Below, piece by piece: positions 30,235 to 39,486 of a DNA stretch of 64,000 nt. The position numbers and the translations under genes were made by a program. The notes below the pieces were generated by a model. That model was not told the origin of the DNA and did no database searches. It saw only the letters and a program-made list of their open reading frames with translations. The stretch is from Enterobacteriaceae bacterium LSJC7 (GTDB lineage Bacteria; Pseudomonadota; Gammaproteobacteria; Enterobacterales; Enterobacteriaceae). Every line of letters begins with the position of its first letter. Position 1 is the stretch's first letter. Location of the stretch: positions 186,001 through 250,000 of the forward strand of contig AMFN01000014.1 of NCBI GenBank assembly GCA_000302695.1, read 5' to 3'.

Positions 30235-31338
30235 ATGAAAGGACGTTGGGGCAAACGAGTTCTGACAGGCGCCATGCTGGTAATGCTGGCGGCCTGTTCA
30301 TCTAAACCGACCGATCGGGGTCAGCAATACAGTGACGGGAAATTCAACCAGCCTTTCTCGCTGGTTAACCAGCCGCATGCAATGGGGTCACCCATCAACG
30401 CTGGTGACTACTCGCGCCAGGTTGGTGAAATTCGTAATGCCTCGCCGCGCTTGTACAACCGCCAGAGCAATGTCTACAGCGCCGTGCAGGAATGGCTGCG
30501 TGCCGGTGGTGATACCCGTACCCTGAGCCAGTTTGGGCTGGATGCCTGGCAGATGGAAGGCACAGACAACTATGGCAACGTACAGTTTACCGGCTACTAC
30601 ACGCCAGTGGTGCAGGCGCGTTATACCCGTCAGGGCGAATTTCAGTACCCGATTTACCGCATGCCGCCCAAAAGTGGCCGCCTGCCGTCGCGCGCCGATA
30701 TTTATGCCGGTGCGCTGAGCGACAGCTACGTGCTGGCTTACAGCAACTCGCTTATCGATAACTTTATTATGGACGTGCAGGGCAGCGGTTATATCGACTT
30801 TGGCGATGGCCGTCCGCTCAACTTTTTCAGCTACGCCGGTAAAAACGGCCATGCCTACCGCAGCATCGGTAAGGTGCTTATCGATCGCGGTGAAGTGAAG
30901 CGTGAAGACATGTCGATGCAGGCGATCCGCAACTGGGCAGACACCCATAGTCCGGCTGAAGTGCGCGAACTGCTGGAGCAGAACCCGTCGTTTGTTTTCT
31001 TCCAGCCGAAGTCGTTTGCACCAGTAAAAGGGGCCAGCGCTGTACCGCTGATTGGCCGTGCGTCGGTTGCCTCTGACAGGAGCATCGTGCCTGCGGGTAC
31101 CACCATTCTGGCAGAAGTGCCACTTCTGGATAACAACGGTAAGTTTCGCGGTCAGTATGAGCTGCGCGTGATGGTGGCGCTGGATGTGGGCGGGGCAATC
31201 AAAGGCCAGCACTTTGACATTTACCAGGGCATTGGGCCGGAAGCTGGCCACCGCGCAGGATGGTATAATCACTACGGACGCGTCTGGGTGCTGAAACCGG
31301 CTCCCGGTGCGGGAAGTTCGCTGTTTACCAGCCTGTAA
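30235..31338 (+). CDS. mltA: Membrane-bound lytic murein transglycosylase A
   Basis: Outer-membrane lipoprotein of 367 aa that cleaves the MurNAc-GlcNAc bond of peptidoglycan and leaves 1,6-anhydro ends. The signal peptide ends in the lipobox LAAC with Cys21. The MltA barrel and 3D domains follow, and the 3D domain contains the catalytic aspartate in VALDVGGAIKGQHFDIYQG. ATG 30235 follows a purine-rich AAGAAGAGAAGAG ribosome site. It is monocistronic, facing away from the tRNA pair. Confidence 0.96.
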   Translation: MKGRWGKRVLTGAMLVMLAACSSKPTDRGQQYSDGKFNQPFSLVNQPHAMGSPINAGDYSRQVGEIRNASPRLYNRQSNVYSAVQEWLRAGGDTRTLSQFGLDAWQMEGTDNYGNVQFTGYYTPVVQARYTRQGEFQYPIYRMPPKSGRLPSRADIYAGALSDSYVLAYSNSLIDNFIMDVQGSGYIDFGDGRPLNFFSYAGKNGHAYRSIGKVLIDRGEVKREDMSMQAIRNWADTHSPAEVRELLEQNPSFVFFQPKSFAPVKGASAVPLIGRASVASDRSIVPAGTTILAEVPLLDNNGKFRGQYELRVMVALDVGGAIKGQHFDIYQGIGPEAGHRAGWYNHYGRVWVLKPAPGAGSSLFTSL

Positions 31339-31360
31339 CCCTGATATCAGGTTTGATTTC

Positions 31361-31388
31361 GCGGGCTGACTTGTCGGCCCGCTTTAAT
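31361..31388 (+). terminator. Terminator of mltA
   Basis: Stem GCGGGCTGA / TCGGCCCGC with a 4-nt loop followed by TTTAATTT, 22 nt after mltA and just ahead of tcdA. Confidence 0.7.
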
Positions 31389-31405
31389 TTCTGAGGTTTT
31401 GTTTC

Positions 31406-32215
31406 ATGGTAGTCAATCTGAGTGACGCCTGGCTCCAGCGCTTTGGCGGTACTGCCCGCCTTTACGGGCGCGATGCGCTGCAACTGTTTGCCGGGGCGCA
31501 CGTTTGCGTGGTGGGCATTGGAGGTGTGGGCAGTTGGGCGGCAGAGGCGCTGGCGCGGACCGGCATTGGCGCGATTACGCTTATTGATATGGATGACGTG
31601 TGCGTCACCAACACCAACCGCCAGATCCATGCGCTGCGTGATAGCGTCGGCCAGGCTAAAGGTGAGGTCATGGCCGAGCGTATTCGCCTGATAAACCCGG
31701 AATGCCGCGTTAATGTGGTGGATGATTTTGTCACTGTCGATAACGTGGCGCAGTTGCTGGACCAGAATTTCAGCTATGTGATTGATGCTATCGACAGCGT
31801 GCGCCCCAAGGCCGCGCTGATTGCGTTTTGTCGGCGTAATAAAATTCCGCTGGTGACCACCGGCGGCGCGGGCGGGCAAATTGACCCCACGCAGATTCAG
31901 GTCGCCGATCTGGCGAAAACCATTCAGGATCCGCTGGCGGCTAAGCTAAGAGAGCGGCTGAAAAGTGATTTTGGCGTGGTGAAAAACAGCAAAGGCAAGC
32001 TTGGCGTGGACTGCGTGTTCTCGACCGAAGCGCTGGTGTATCCGCAGGCGGACGGCTCGGTCTGTGCGGCGAAAAGCAGTGCCGAAGGGCCAAAGCGCAT
32101 GGACTGTGCCTCTGGCTTTGGCGCGGCGACAATGGTCACCGCGTCATTTGGCTTTGTGGCGGTATCGCACGTGCTGAAAAAGATGATGGCGAAAGCGGCG
32201 CGCGAACGCGCCTGA
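31406..32215 (+). CDS. tcdA: tRNA threonylcarbamoyladenosine dehydratase TcdA (CsdL)
   Basis: E1-like/MoeB-family ATP-dependent enzyme of 269 aa that dehydrates t6A37 to cyclic ct6A in ANN-decoding tRNAs. The nucleotide-binding loop VVGIGGVGSWAAEALARTG lies at about residues 34-52, and LIDMDDVCVTNTNRQ follows. It is convergent with csdE-csdA, only 4 nt apart, and CsdA/CsdE supply sulfur or act as partners for this activity in E. coli. The conserved cluster thus encodes one pathway on both strands. Confidence 0.96.
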   Translation: MVVNLSDAWLQRFGGTARLYGRDALQLFAGAHVCVVGIGGVGSWAAEALARTGIGAITLIDMDDVCVTNTNRQIHALRDSVGQAKGEVMAERIRLINPECRVNVVDDFVTVDNVAQLLDQNFSYVIDAIDSVRPKAALIAFCRRNKIPLVTTGGAGGQIDPTQIQVADLAKTIQDPLAAKLRERLKSDFGVVKNSKGKLGVDCVFSTEALVYPQADGSVCAAKSSAEGPKRMDCASGFGAATMVTASFGFVAVSHVLKKMMAKAARERA

Positions 32216-32219
32216 GGCT

Positions 32220-32660
32220 TTACTGCGCGGCTATCTGGCGCACCTGCTTTGCCAGTGCTGCCAGGCCCTGGCTTCGTGAAGCGCTCAGTTCGCCACTTAA
32301 GCCCAGTTCATCAAACAGTGTGAGCGGATCGTGCTGGCGCAGCTCTTCTGGTGTTTTACCTTCAATTGCGGTGAGCAGCACTGCAAGCAGGCCGCGCACA
32401 ATGCGCCCCTCGCTGTCGCCATAGAAGTGCAGTTGCCCGTCATTGTGCATGGTGTGACCCAGCCAGACCCGGTTCTCACAGCCGCGTACCTCAATCTCCT
32501 CACGCTTTAGCGCCTCCGGCAACGCAGGAAGCTGTTTACCGAGCAAAATCAGCTGACGATATTTATCTTCCCACTGCGTCAGCGGCGTGAAAATCGCGCG
32601 CAGGTCGTCGGCACTCACGGTGCTGCCAAACGGGTGTCCGGCCAGAAAAGCGCTTGTCAT
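32220..32660 (-). CDS. csdE: Sulfur acceptor protein CsdE
   Basis: 146-aa SufE-family protein that accepts persulfide sulfur from CsdA and relays it, with TcdA as a partner. The acceptor cysteine is C61 in VRGCENRVW, and the [18 protein letters not shown] block is typical. The start at [12 protein letters not shown] (32660) lies 2 nt after the csdA stop. The longer frame from 32711 would run back into csdA and is not supported. Confidence 0.94.
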   Translation of the reverse strand: MTSAFLAGHPFGSTVSADDLRAIFTPLTQWEDKYRQLILLGKQLPALPEALKREEIEVRGCENRVWLGHTMHNDGQLHFYGDSEGRIVRGLLAVLLTAIEGKTPEELRQHDPLTLFDELGLSGELSASRSQGLAALAKQVRQIAAQ

Positions 32661-32662
32661 TA

Positions 32663-33868
32663 TCAATCTCCCAGCAGTTCCAGCGCCCGGTCGACGGCCT
32701 GAATCAGGCACTCGACATCGCTCTGTGTGTTATAAGGCGCAAAGGAGGCGCGCAGCGTACCGCTAACGCCAAGCGCTGCCAGCAGCGGCTGCGCGCAGTG
32801 CTGGCCCGCGCGCAACGCCACGCCGGATTTTGCCAGTAGCGTGACCATATCGCCATGATGGACACCGGCAAAATCAAAGGCCAGCAGGCTGGAGTCCTGA
32901 CAGCGGAAGCTGCGAAAACCGGGGCGTTTGGCCAGTTCATCTTCTGCAAGCGTTGCCAGTCCTCGGCTGTAATTTTCTGCCTGCACCATATCGTTACCGG
33001 CAAGCCACTCCAGCGCGGCACTCAGGCCAGTCACGCCTGCAATATTGGGCGTGCCTGCTTCAAAACGGTACGGCGGAGGCTGCATGCTGAAGCCGTCAAA
33101 AGAGACTTCAGTAATCATTTTGCCGCCACCGAGCCACGGTGCCATCTCTGCCAGCAGCGCCGCTTTGCCATAGAGCGCGCCAATGCCGGTCGGACCATAG
33201 AGCTTATGGCCGGAGAAGGTATAAAAATCGATATCGAGAGCCTGTACGTCAGGCGGGCAGTGCACCGCCCCCTGCGCGCCATCGACCACCACAATCACGT
33301 CATGTGCATGGGCGAGCGTTATCGCACGCACAAGGTCCGGGCAGCCGCCGGTAACATTCGACATTTGCCCCAGCGCCAGCACGCGAGTGCGGGCATTGAG
33401 TAATGCAGGGAGCAATGACAAGTCAGGCAGTCTGTTGGCGCCAATGGGCAACTTCACCACTTTTGCCCCCGTCTGCTGTGCGACCATCAGCCACGGCACC
33501 AGGTTAGCGTGGTGCTCGGCTTCGCTCACGATGATTTCATCGCCAGGCTTAAGGCGCGGGCGCGCCCAGCTTTGCGCCACGATGTTAATCGCTTCTGTTG
33601 CGCCACGGGTCCAGACGATTTCGTCGGCGCTGGCGGCGTTGAGCAGGCGGGCAACCGCCTCGCGTGCCGCTTCGTACTGTGCAGTCAGGCGCTGGGCAGC
33701 ACCATACTGGCTGCGGTGCACGCTACCGGAGCTAACCGAATAAAATTGCTGGCTGGCCTCAATAACCGCCAGTGGCTTGAGGGCGGTGGCGGCGCTGTCG
33801 AGATAAACACCGGCATCCATCAGTGCCGGGAACTGCTCGCGAAAGCGGGCGGGATTAAAAGCTGTCAT
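32663..33868 (-). CDS. csdA: Cysteine desulfurase CsdA
   Basis: PLP-dependent class V aminotransferase-fold enzyme of 401 aa that releases sulfur from cysteine (and sulfinate or selenium from analogues). The PLP lysine is in the [10 protein letters not shown] motif, and the reactive cysteine is C358 in [10 protein letters not shown]. The start at [14 protein letters not shown] (33868) gives the E. coli length; the ATG at 33913 adds 15 residues unlike the family. It forms an operon with csdE. Confidence 0.96.
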   Translation of the reverse strand: MTAFNPARFREQFPALMDAGVYLDSAATALKPLAVIEASQQFYSVSSGSVHRSQYGAAQRLTAQYEAAREAVARLLNAASADEIVWTRGATEAINIVAQSWARPRLKPGDEIIVSEAEHHANLVPWLMVAQQTGAKVVKLPIGANRLPDLSLLPALLNARTRVLALGQMSNVTGGCPDLVRAITLAHAHDVIVVVDGAQGAVHCPPDVQALDIDFYTFSGHKLYGPTGIGALYGKAALLAEMAPWLGGGKMITEVSFDGFSMQPPPYRFEAGTPNIAGVTGLSAALEWLAGNDMVQAENYSRGLATLAEDELAKRPGFRSFRCQDSSLLAFDFAGVHHGDMVTLLAKSGVALRAGQHCAQPLLAALGVSGTLRASFAPYNTQSDVECLIQAVDRALELLGD

Positions 33869-34060
33869 GATTTTCCTCGCGTAGTCCTGAGATCGTGGCG
33901 CATTTCCTGGCAAGGCACAAGCGTCCAGGAACAGTCTTTAATCCACGGTGGCTGGCTGGAAAATGTTTGAAAGTGAATTATGCTAAATAGTAACGGGTTA
34001 AACTATCGGCCTGTTACCAGGACTAATGTTATCAGCATTAAACGCTACAAGGAGAAAACA

Positions 34061-34285
34061 ATGATGAAGACAGCTGCTTTGATTGGTGCGGGTATTATGG
34101 CCTTTACGCTGACTGCCTGCTCTGGCCCTAACTATGTGATGCATACCAACGATGGTCGTTCGATTGTCTCTGAAGGTAAACCTCAGACTGACAGCGATAC
34201 CGGTATGATTAAGTACAAAGACGCTAACGGTAACAAACAGCAAATCAACCGCGCTGATGTGAAAGAAATGGTCGCCCTTGAGTGA
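34061..34285 (+). CDS. ygdI: YgdI/YgdR-family lipoprotein YgdI
   Basis: 74-aa lipoprotein with the lipobox LTAC, Cys20, preceded by AAGGAG 8-13 nt upstream of ATG 34061. The mature region NYVMHTNDGRSIVSEGKPQTDSDTG carries the same DUF903 fold as YgdR (5725-5943). It contains a longer conserved NGNKQQINRADVKEM segment. The function is unknown. Its 3' end lies against the terminator of the convergent gcvB RNA. Confidence 0.92.
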   Translation: MMKTAALIGAGIMAFTLTACSGPNYVMHTNDGRSIVSEGKPQTDSDTGMIKYKDANGNKQQINRADVKEMVALE

Positions 34286-34294
34286 TTTGCAGGC

Positions 34295-34492
34295 AAAAAA
34301 AAGCACCGCATTCTTGCGGTGCTACATTAATCACTATGGACAGACAGGGTAAATGTACAGGAAGTGAAAAAGTGGCATTTAACTGCCGCGGTCTGAATCG
34401 CAGACCCAATGCAAACACAACAACACAACATCACAACCGTAAGCCAAAAGCCCTGACCACGTCAGGAAGCTTTTCGTTCCGGCTCAGGAAGT
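34295..34492 (-). ncRNA. gcvB: GcvB small RNA
   Basis: Hfq-binding sRNA that represses many amino-acid and peptide transporter mRNAs and is activated by GcvA. The 5' end ACTTCCTGAGCCGGAACGAAAAG matches E. coli GcvB. The unstructured G/U-rich R1 seed TTGTGATGTTGTGTTGTTGT is fully kept. So is the R2 region CACTTCCTGTACATTTACCC. It ends in the terminator AGCACCGCA-AGAA-TGCGGTGCT plus eight T (34295-34323). The first stem-loop (AAAAGC...GCTTTT) is shorter and of different sequence than in E. coli. It is transcribed divergently from gcvA. Confidence 0.95.
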
Positions 34493-34618
34493 GGCGCCAC
34501 TATAGGTATTTACTGGAGTATGCTCAACGGACAATTTATAATGTCTCAGATAAAAAAAACTAATAGGTAAAAATTGTTACCTATTTGTTGTTTTCCTTAA
34601 CGTTTAGCATACAAATCC

Positions 34619-35536
34619 ATGTCCAAGCGATTGCCTCCTTTAAATGCATTACGTGTCTTCGATGCGGCCGCTCGCCACCTCAGTTTTACTAAGGCGGCTG
34701 AGGAGCTATTTGTGACTCAGGCTGCGGTCAGCCACCAGATAAAGTCGCTTGAAGACTTCCTCGGGCTGAAGCTGTTCCGCCGCCGCAACCGCTCGCTGTT
34801 GCTCACCGAAGAAGGGCAGAGCTACTTCCTCGACATCAAAGAAATCTTCTCTCAGCTCACGGAAGCCACGCGCAAACTCCAGGCGCGCAGCGCCAAAGGG
34901 GCGCTGACGGTGAGCCTGCTACCCAGTTTTGCCATACAGTGGCTGGTGCCGCGCCTGACGAGTTTTAACGCCGAATGGCCGGGCATTGATGTGCGTATTC
35001 AGGCCGTCGACCGCGAAGAAGAGAAGCTCGCCGACGATGTGGATGTGGCAATATTCTATGGCCGCGGTAACTGGCCGGGGCTACGGGTGGAAAAGCTGTA
35101 TGCCGAGTATTTGCTGCCCGTGTGCTCACCTTTACTCATGACCGGCGATAAGGCGCTGAAAACGCCTGAAGATTTGGCGCGCCATACGCTGTTACATGAC
35201 GCGTCACGGCGAGACTGGCAGGCCTACACGCGCCAGCTTGGCCTCAACCATATTAATGTGCAGCAGGGACCCATTTTCAGCCATAGCGCGATGGTGTTAC
35301 AGGCGGCCATTCACGGCCAGGGTGTGGCGCTGGCAAATAATGTGATGGCGCAATCGGAGATTGAAGCCGGTCGTCTGGTTTGTCCGTTTAATGATGTGCT
35401 GGTCAGCAAAAACGCTTTTTATCTGGTTTGCCATGACAGCCAGGCAGAACTGGGTAAAATAGCGGCTTTCCGGCAGTGGATCCTGGCGAAAGCGGCCAGT
35501 GAGCAAGAAAAGTTTCGCTTTCGCTATGAGCAATAA
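34619..35536 (+). CDS. gcvA: Glycine cleavage system transcriptional regulator GcvA
   Basis: LysR-type regulator of 305 aa that activates the gcvTHP operon and the divergent gcvB when glycine is present, and represses with GcvR when purines are high. The winged helix-turn-helix is at residues 1-65 (LSFTKAAEELFVTQAAVSHQ), followed by the periplasmic-binding-like effector domain. The start ATG 34619 lies 127 nt from the gcvB 5' end; the shared intergenic region should hold GcvA sites. It is followed by ygdD and rlmM in the same direction. Confidence 0.97.
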   Translation: MSKRLPPLNALRVFDAAARHLSFTKAAEELFVTQAAVSHQIKSLEDFLGLKLFRRRNRSLLLTEEGQSYFLDIKEIFSQLTEATRKLQARSAKGALTVSLLPSFAIQWLVPRLTSFNAEWPGIDVRIQAVDREEEKLADDVDVAIFYGRGNWPGLRVEKLYAEYLLPVCSPLLMTGDKALKTPEDLARHTLLHDASRRDWQAYTRQLGLNHINVQQGPIFSHSAMVLQAAIHGQGVALANNVMAQSEIEAGRLVCPFNDVLVSKNAFYLVCHDSQAELGKIAAFRQWILAKAASEQEKFRFRYEQ

Positions 35537-35581
35537 TTACCCCACGCGTGCATCCGGCGCGCATTAATCATAGGTTGCATC

Positions 35582-35977
35582 ATGACCAGCCGTTTTATGT
35601 TAATTTTTGCCGCTATCAGCGGCTTTATCTATGTGGCACTGGGCGCTTTTGGCGCACACGTGCTGAGCAAATCTCTGGGTGTCATGGAGATGGGCTGGAT
35701 ACAGACCGGGCTGCAGTACCAGGCGTTCCACACGCTGGCCATTCTTGGGCTGTCTGTGGCGATGCAGCGACGCATCAGTATCTGGTTCTACTGGAGCAGC
35801 GTTTTTCTGGCGTTGGGCACGGTGCTGTTTAGCGGCAGCCTGTATTGCCTGGCGCTTTCTCATTTGCGCCTGTGGGCGTATGTTACGCCGGTCGGCGGGG
35901 TGAGTTTCCTTGCCGGCTGGGTTTTAATGCTGATTGGCGCACTGCGCCTGAAACCAAAAGGTGTGGTGCATGAATAA
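35582..35977 (+). CDS. ygdD: DUF423 inner membrane protein YgdD
   Basis: 131-aa membrane protein with four hydrophobic segments, nearly identical in pattern to E. coli YgdD ([20 protein letters not shown]..., [20 protein letters not shown]). The molecular function is unknown; the family is widespread and usually single-gene. Its last codons overlap the rlmM start by 8 nt, so the two are co-translated. Confidence 0.93.
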   Translation: MTSRFMLIFAAISGFIYVALGAFGAHVLSKSLGVMEMGWIQTGLQYQAFHTLAILGLSVAMQRRISIWFYWSSVFLALGTVLFSGSLYCLALSHLRLWAYVTPVGGVSFLAGWVLMLIGALRLKPKGVVHE

Positions 35978-37070
35978 GGTGATTCTTTACTGCCGCCAGG
36001 GATTTGAAAAAGAGTGTGCGGCGGAAATCACCGACAAAGCGGCGCAGTCTGGCGTGTTCGGTTTTGCCCGCGTGAAAGACAACAGCGGCTATGTGATTTT
36101 TGAGTGCTATCAGGCTGAGGATGCCGACAAGCTGGCGCGCGAACTGCCGTTCAGCTCGTTGATTTTTGCTCGTCAGATGTTTGTGGCCGGTGAGTTGTTA
36201 AAGGATTTGCCGCCGGAAGACCGCATCACGCCAGTTGTGGGTATGTTGCAGGGCGTGGTGGAGAAGGGCGGCGAGTTGCGGGTGGAAGTGGCAGACACCA
36301 ACGAAAGCAAAGAACTGATGAAGTTCTGCCGCAAGTTCACGGTGCCGCTGCGCAGTGCACTGCGTGAAGCAAAGGTGCTGGCGAACGCCGAAACGACGAA
36401 GCGCCCTGTGGTGCACGTGTTTTTTGTCGCACCTGGCTGCTGCTACACCGGTTATTCCTACAGCCACAACAATTCGCCTTTCTATATGGGCATCCCTCGC
36501 CTGAAGTTCCCGTCTGATGCGCCAAGTCGCTCCACGCTTAAGCTTGAAGAGGCATTTCACATCTTTATTCCAGCCGATGAGTGGGATGAGCGCCTGGCAA
36601 ACGGTATGTATGCAGTCGATCTTGGCGCCTGTCCCGGTGGCTGGACCTATCAACTGGTCAAACGCAACATGTGGGTGTATTCCGTTGATAACGGGCCGAT
36701 GGCCCAGAGCCTGATGGATACCGGGCAGGTGACCTGGCTGCGTGAAGACGGTTTTCGCTATCGCCCCGACCGTAACAACATCTCCTGGATGGTGTGCGAC
36801 ATGGTGGAAAAACCAGCCAAGGTGGCAGCGCTGATGGCGCAGTGGCTGGTTAACGGCTGGTGTCGTGAAACCATCTTCAATCTGAAGCTACCGATGAAGA
36901 AGCGTTACGAAGAGGTGTCGCAAAATCTGGCGCAAATCCGTGAAAAGCTTGAGGCCCAGGGTATTAACGCCCAGATTCAGGCCCGCCAGTTGTACCATGA
37001 CCGCGAAGAAGTGACGGTACACGTGCGTCGCATGTGGGCGGCCGTTGGCGGGCGTCGCGACGAGCGCTAA
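35970..37070 (+). CDS. rlmM: 23S rRNA 2'-O-methyltransferase RlmM (C2498)
   Basis: SAM-dependent methyltransferase of 366 aa that 2'-O-methylates C2498 in the peptidyl-transferase loop of 23S rRNA. It has an N-terminal THUMP domain and a Rossmann methyltransferase domain with the SAM motif [14 protein letters not shown] (about 216-229). The start [16 protein letters not shown] (35970) was chosen over 35961 by homology. In E. coli the fuc operon lies between this gene and xni; here the two are convergent and overlap by 4 nt. Confidence 0.96.
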   Translation: MNKVILYCRQGFEKECAAEITDKAAQSGVFGFARVKDNSGYVIFECYQAEDADKLARELPFSSLIFARQMFVAGELLKDLPPEDRITPVVGMLQGVVEKGGELRVEVADTNESKELMKFCRKFTVPLRSALREAKVLANAETTKRPVVHVFFVAPGCCYTGYSYSHNNSPFYMGIPRLKFPSDAPSRSTLKLEEAFHIFIPADEWDERLANGMYAVDLGACPGGWTYQLVKRNMWVYSVDNGPMAQSLMDTGQVTWLREDGFRYRPDRNNISWMVCDMVEKPAKVAALMAQWLVNGWCRETIFNLKLPMKKRYEEVSQNLAQIREKLEAQGINAQIQARQLYHDREEVTVHVRRMWAAVGGRRDER

Positions 37071-37822
37071 CGCGTCAGGCGCAGCTGTTGCAGGTTGCCA
37101 TTAAGCGTAAGTCCGGTATCCAGCCGCGAAATATCGCGGCTGATAAATGCCAACTCCCGGTGCTCTGTGAGTTTTTTACGCCATTTCTCAGCCACGCTGT
37201 CCAGGTTGGCATACAGCATCTCCAGCGTGGAATATTCCTGAAGCAGCACCGCTGCACTCTTCCCTCCAATGCCCGGTACGCCGGGAATTTTGCTGCTGCT
37301 TATGCCCGCAAGTCCCCAGAAGTCCGGCAGCTGGGAGGCCTGTACGCCAAATTCAGCGTGCACAAACGGCGCATCCAGCCAGCGTTTTTGAAAGTAATCG
37401 CGCAGGCGTATCTGCGGCGAAAGGAGCTGGCAGTAGCCTTTATCGGTGGAGACGATAGTGACAGACACACCGGCACCAGCAACCCGAACGGCCAGCGTCG
37501 CTGCCAGATCGTCTGCCTCTTCACCTTGCGCTGACCAGCACTGAATACCGCGCTGGATGAATATTTCGCGCAAGTGCGGAAGTTCCTGTATTAATGTCGC
37601 TGGTGGTGGGGTTCGCCCGGCTTTATATTCCGGTAGTCGCTGGTAGCGCCAGCCCTGGTGGCGATCCTCGTCGTCAAATACGGCAACGGCGTGGGTTGGA
37701 TTACTGTGAATAATGAGCTGTTCCAGCGCACTCAGGCAACTTTGCGCGCAGGGGGAGCCTTGTACAGCGTGGATACGCCGGATCAGATTTAAAGCATCAA
37801 CGATTAAAAGATGAGCCGCCAT
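37067..37822 (-). CDS. xni: Flap endonuclease Xni (exonuclease IX)
   Basis: 251-aa member of the 5'-nuclease/flap endonuclease family, related to the 5'-nuclease domain of DNA polymerase I. Metal-binding acidic blocks [38 protein letters not shown] and [12 protein letters not shown] are present, and the H3TH region is [21 protein letters not shown] 37822 follows AGGAGG, an ideal ribosome site; the ATG at 37849 is not supported. Gene ends overlap with rlmM on the other strand. Confidence 0.95.
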   Translation of the reverse strand: MAAHLLIVDALNLIRRIHAVQGSPCAQSCLSALEQLIIHSNPTHAVAVFDDEDRHQGWRYQRLPEYKAGRTPPPATLIQELPHLREIFIQRGIQCWSAQGEEADDLAATLAVRVAGAGVSVTIVSTDKGYCQLLSPQIRLRDYFQKRWLDAPFVHAEFGVQASQLPDFWGLAGISSSKIPGVPGIGGKSAAVLLQEYSTLEMLYANLDSVAEKWRKKLTEHRELAFISRDISRLDTGLTLNGNLQQLRLTR

Positions 37823-38321
37823 ATATCCTCCTGCACAAAAACTCTTCATTATTCTGTCATTTTTACTCTCTCAAGGACAGCGCTTCCCGGTTTTTGTGCT
37901 GTGCTGTATTAAATTTGCCAGCAGCGTGTCTTTTATAATGTATACCTCCCCCGGGTTAATGTTTTTTTTGACAGATGAAATAACAATGCCGGATTATTGT
38001 GCAAAACTATTATTCCAGGAGTGTTAATTCATTAATTTTCATTAATGTTGAATGATTTTTTATGTGTTTTTTTTAATTAATCTTAAAATAGCAATTTAAA
38101 ATCTGTTGTCCTGATTTTTTGTCTGTATTATTCCAATACATAAGAGGTCGTGTAGAATTTGCCAGGTTTACATTTTTTCCTGCACTAATGGCATTATTGG
38201 GTAAACCCTCAAGATAAGCAGGAACGGGAAGGCATCATCTTTTTTAAACAGATGACATGGACTGGTGGGATCACCAGCAATTGCCACTCTCTTCATGGAA
38301 CGAAATTACTGAGGGCCAGCT
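37823..38321. other. AT-rich intergenic leader of the orphan membrane regulator
   Basis: About 500 nt, clearly richer in A+T than the genes around it, with long T runs and a repeated ATTAAT-type pattern near 38026-38060. No gene is visible. A candidate plus-strand promoter is TTGACA at 37968-37973, an 18-nt spacer and GATTAT at 37992-37997. It would leave a leader of about 310 nt containing two possible hairpins (GGTTTAC...GTAAACC near 38164-38206 and CTGGTGGGATCACCAG near 38262). The base composition suggests acquired DNA that could be silenced by H-NS; that is inference. Confidence 0.5.
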
Positions 38322-39110
38322 ATGAAATATATTATTTGCGATCGGATACTTTTTGTTCCCGATCTGAATACGCTTTCTTTAATCGATAATCATGAGGAAG
38401 CCGTAACAATATCGAACCCGGCCCGGCGGCTACTGGAGTTGTTAATCACCTGTCAGGGAAAAAATGTGCCCAGGGAGGAAATCTTCCAGAAGGTGTGGGA
38501 CAACTTTGGCATGGTGTCGAGCAATAACAATTTAAATCATTGCATCAGCAAGTTGAGAAGGGTACTGCGAAGTTTTGGTATTGAGGATGAGGTTATCGTC
38601 ACCATCCCTAAACTGGGCTTTACGCTACATAAAGACATTGCTGTGCAGGCAATGAGTGAGGAAAGCGAGGAGCCAGCAGCGCACGCCTCAACACCTGTGT
38701 CTTCAGTGGCGCACGCCGGACTGCCTGGCAAGCGCTTCGGCCCGATATGTTGGAAAATGTTCAGCCGTCAGGCCATTTTTTTGCTGGGCGGTACATTTGT
38801 GCTGCTATTAGCTTTGCTGATTGTCCGGTTGTATCTATACCCCCGCGTGCAGGCAGAAACCTATCTGGGAGCAATTGAAAGCTGCAAAGTGTATCTGCAC
38901 GATAACGCTCAGGAAGACGACCAGCCGTTAACGATGCAAAGTATACGCTGGTATCTGAGTAAGCATCCGGTAGCCTGCGCGAGTGATGAGTATTTACTGG
39001 TGTACCGCCAGGCTCCTGGCGTGGACAAACACAGCGATACTGTGCGGCTACATATTACGCGCTGTGGCCTGCATCGCGCCAACCAGATAGCGCTCTGCTC
39101 TGAACTATAA
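38322..39110 (+). CDS. Orphan CadC/ToxR-like membrane-bound winged-helix regulator
   Basis: 262-aa protein, no specific family name recognised. Residues 1-106 form an OmpR/CadC-type winged helix (ISNPARRLLELL, NVPREEIFQKVW, NNLNHCISKLRRVLR, IVTIPKLGFTL). A linker rich in Ser, Glu and Ala spans 107-145. A single transmembrane helix spans about 151-173 (AIFLLGGTFVLLLALLIVRL), leaving an 89-residue periplasmic domain with four cysteines (C188, C219, C248, C259). The layout is that of membrane-tethered one-component regulators. No partner or obvious target gene lies nearby. It is flanked by AT-rich DNA and replaces nothing known at this locus in E. coli. The signal sensed is unknown; redox or disulfide sensing is only a possibility. 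Confidence 0.82.
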   Translation: MKYIICDRILFVPDLNTLSLIDNHEEAVTISNPARRLLELLITCQGKNVPREEIFQKVWDNFGMVSSNNNLNHCISKLRRVLRSFGIEDEVIVTIPKLGFTLHKDIAVQAMSEESEEPAAHASTPVSSVAHAGLPGKRFGPICWKMFSRQAIFLLGGTFVLLLALLIVRLYLYPRVQAETYLGAIESCKVYLHDNAQEDDQPLTMQSIRWYLSKHPVACASDEYLLVYRQAPGVDKHSDTVRLHITRCGLHRANQIALCSEL

Positions 39111-39486
39111 TAGTGGTGAAAATATATTCAGATACAAGCTGTACAGGTATGAGAAGTGGCGAAATACGGGGGCAGACAGCGAGCGGCCAGGTGGAATGCT
39201 ATTTCTACCAGGCATGGTCTTGTCGTGTTTTTTGCTAAATAAATAATGATTGAAGCCAGTGGAATAGTAATTAATGGTGGATGATGTTTTCAGCGTTTTA
39301 ATGAATAATAGCCCTGTGGATAAACGTGTGTTCGGGCTGTGAAGCAAATTAATTTGCGATAAGAAAATTCTCCGTGCGCTGAATAATTTCTTAATAACAG
39401 GTCGAGCCTTTTTATCGCTTTAAGAGAATATTCTCATCAGTTAAATATATTCTGCGCAGCGCAGGATGATTTTTTCCTTTTGAATC
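39111..39486. other. AT-rich region between the orphan regulator and sdaB, possible sRNA or long 3' UTR
   Basis: Nearly 380 nt without a credible coding sequence. It contains one perfect DnaA-box 9-mer TGTGGATAA (39315-39323), a palindrome-rich stretch AGAGAATATTCTC (39423-39435), and several AT runs. Because a strong plus-strand terminator closes the region at 39487-39518, a plus-strand transcript probably crosses at least its right part. Whether that is the 3' UTR of the regulator mRNA or an independent small RNA cannot be decided by eye. Confidence 0.4.

Noticed and set aside
34282-34563. 93-codon plus-strand open frame between ygdI and gcvA
   Set aside because: Exactly antisense to gcvB, which is certain from its sequence.
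38026-38060. Short ATTAAT-type repeats upstream of the orphan regulator
   Set aside because: Too short and irregular to be a CRISPR, iteron or insertion-sequence end; likely due to AT richness.
39315-39323. Perfect DnaA box TGTGGATAA in the sdaB downstream region
   Set aside because: A single isolated 9-mer; isolated perfect boxes occur by chance in a chromosome, and no cluster is formed.
39105-39347. 80-codon minus-strand open frame downstream of the orphan regulator
   Set aside because: AT-rich, low-information peptide without a ribosome site; overlaps the regulator stop.
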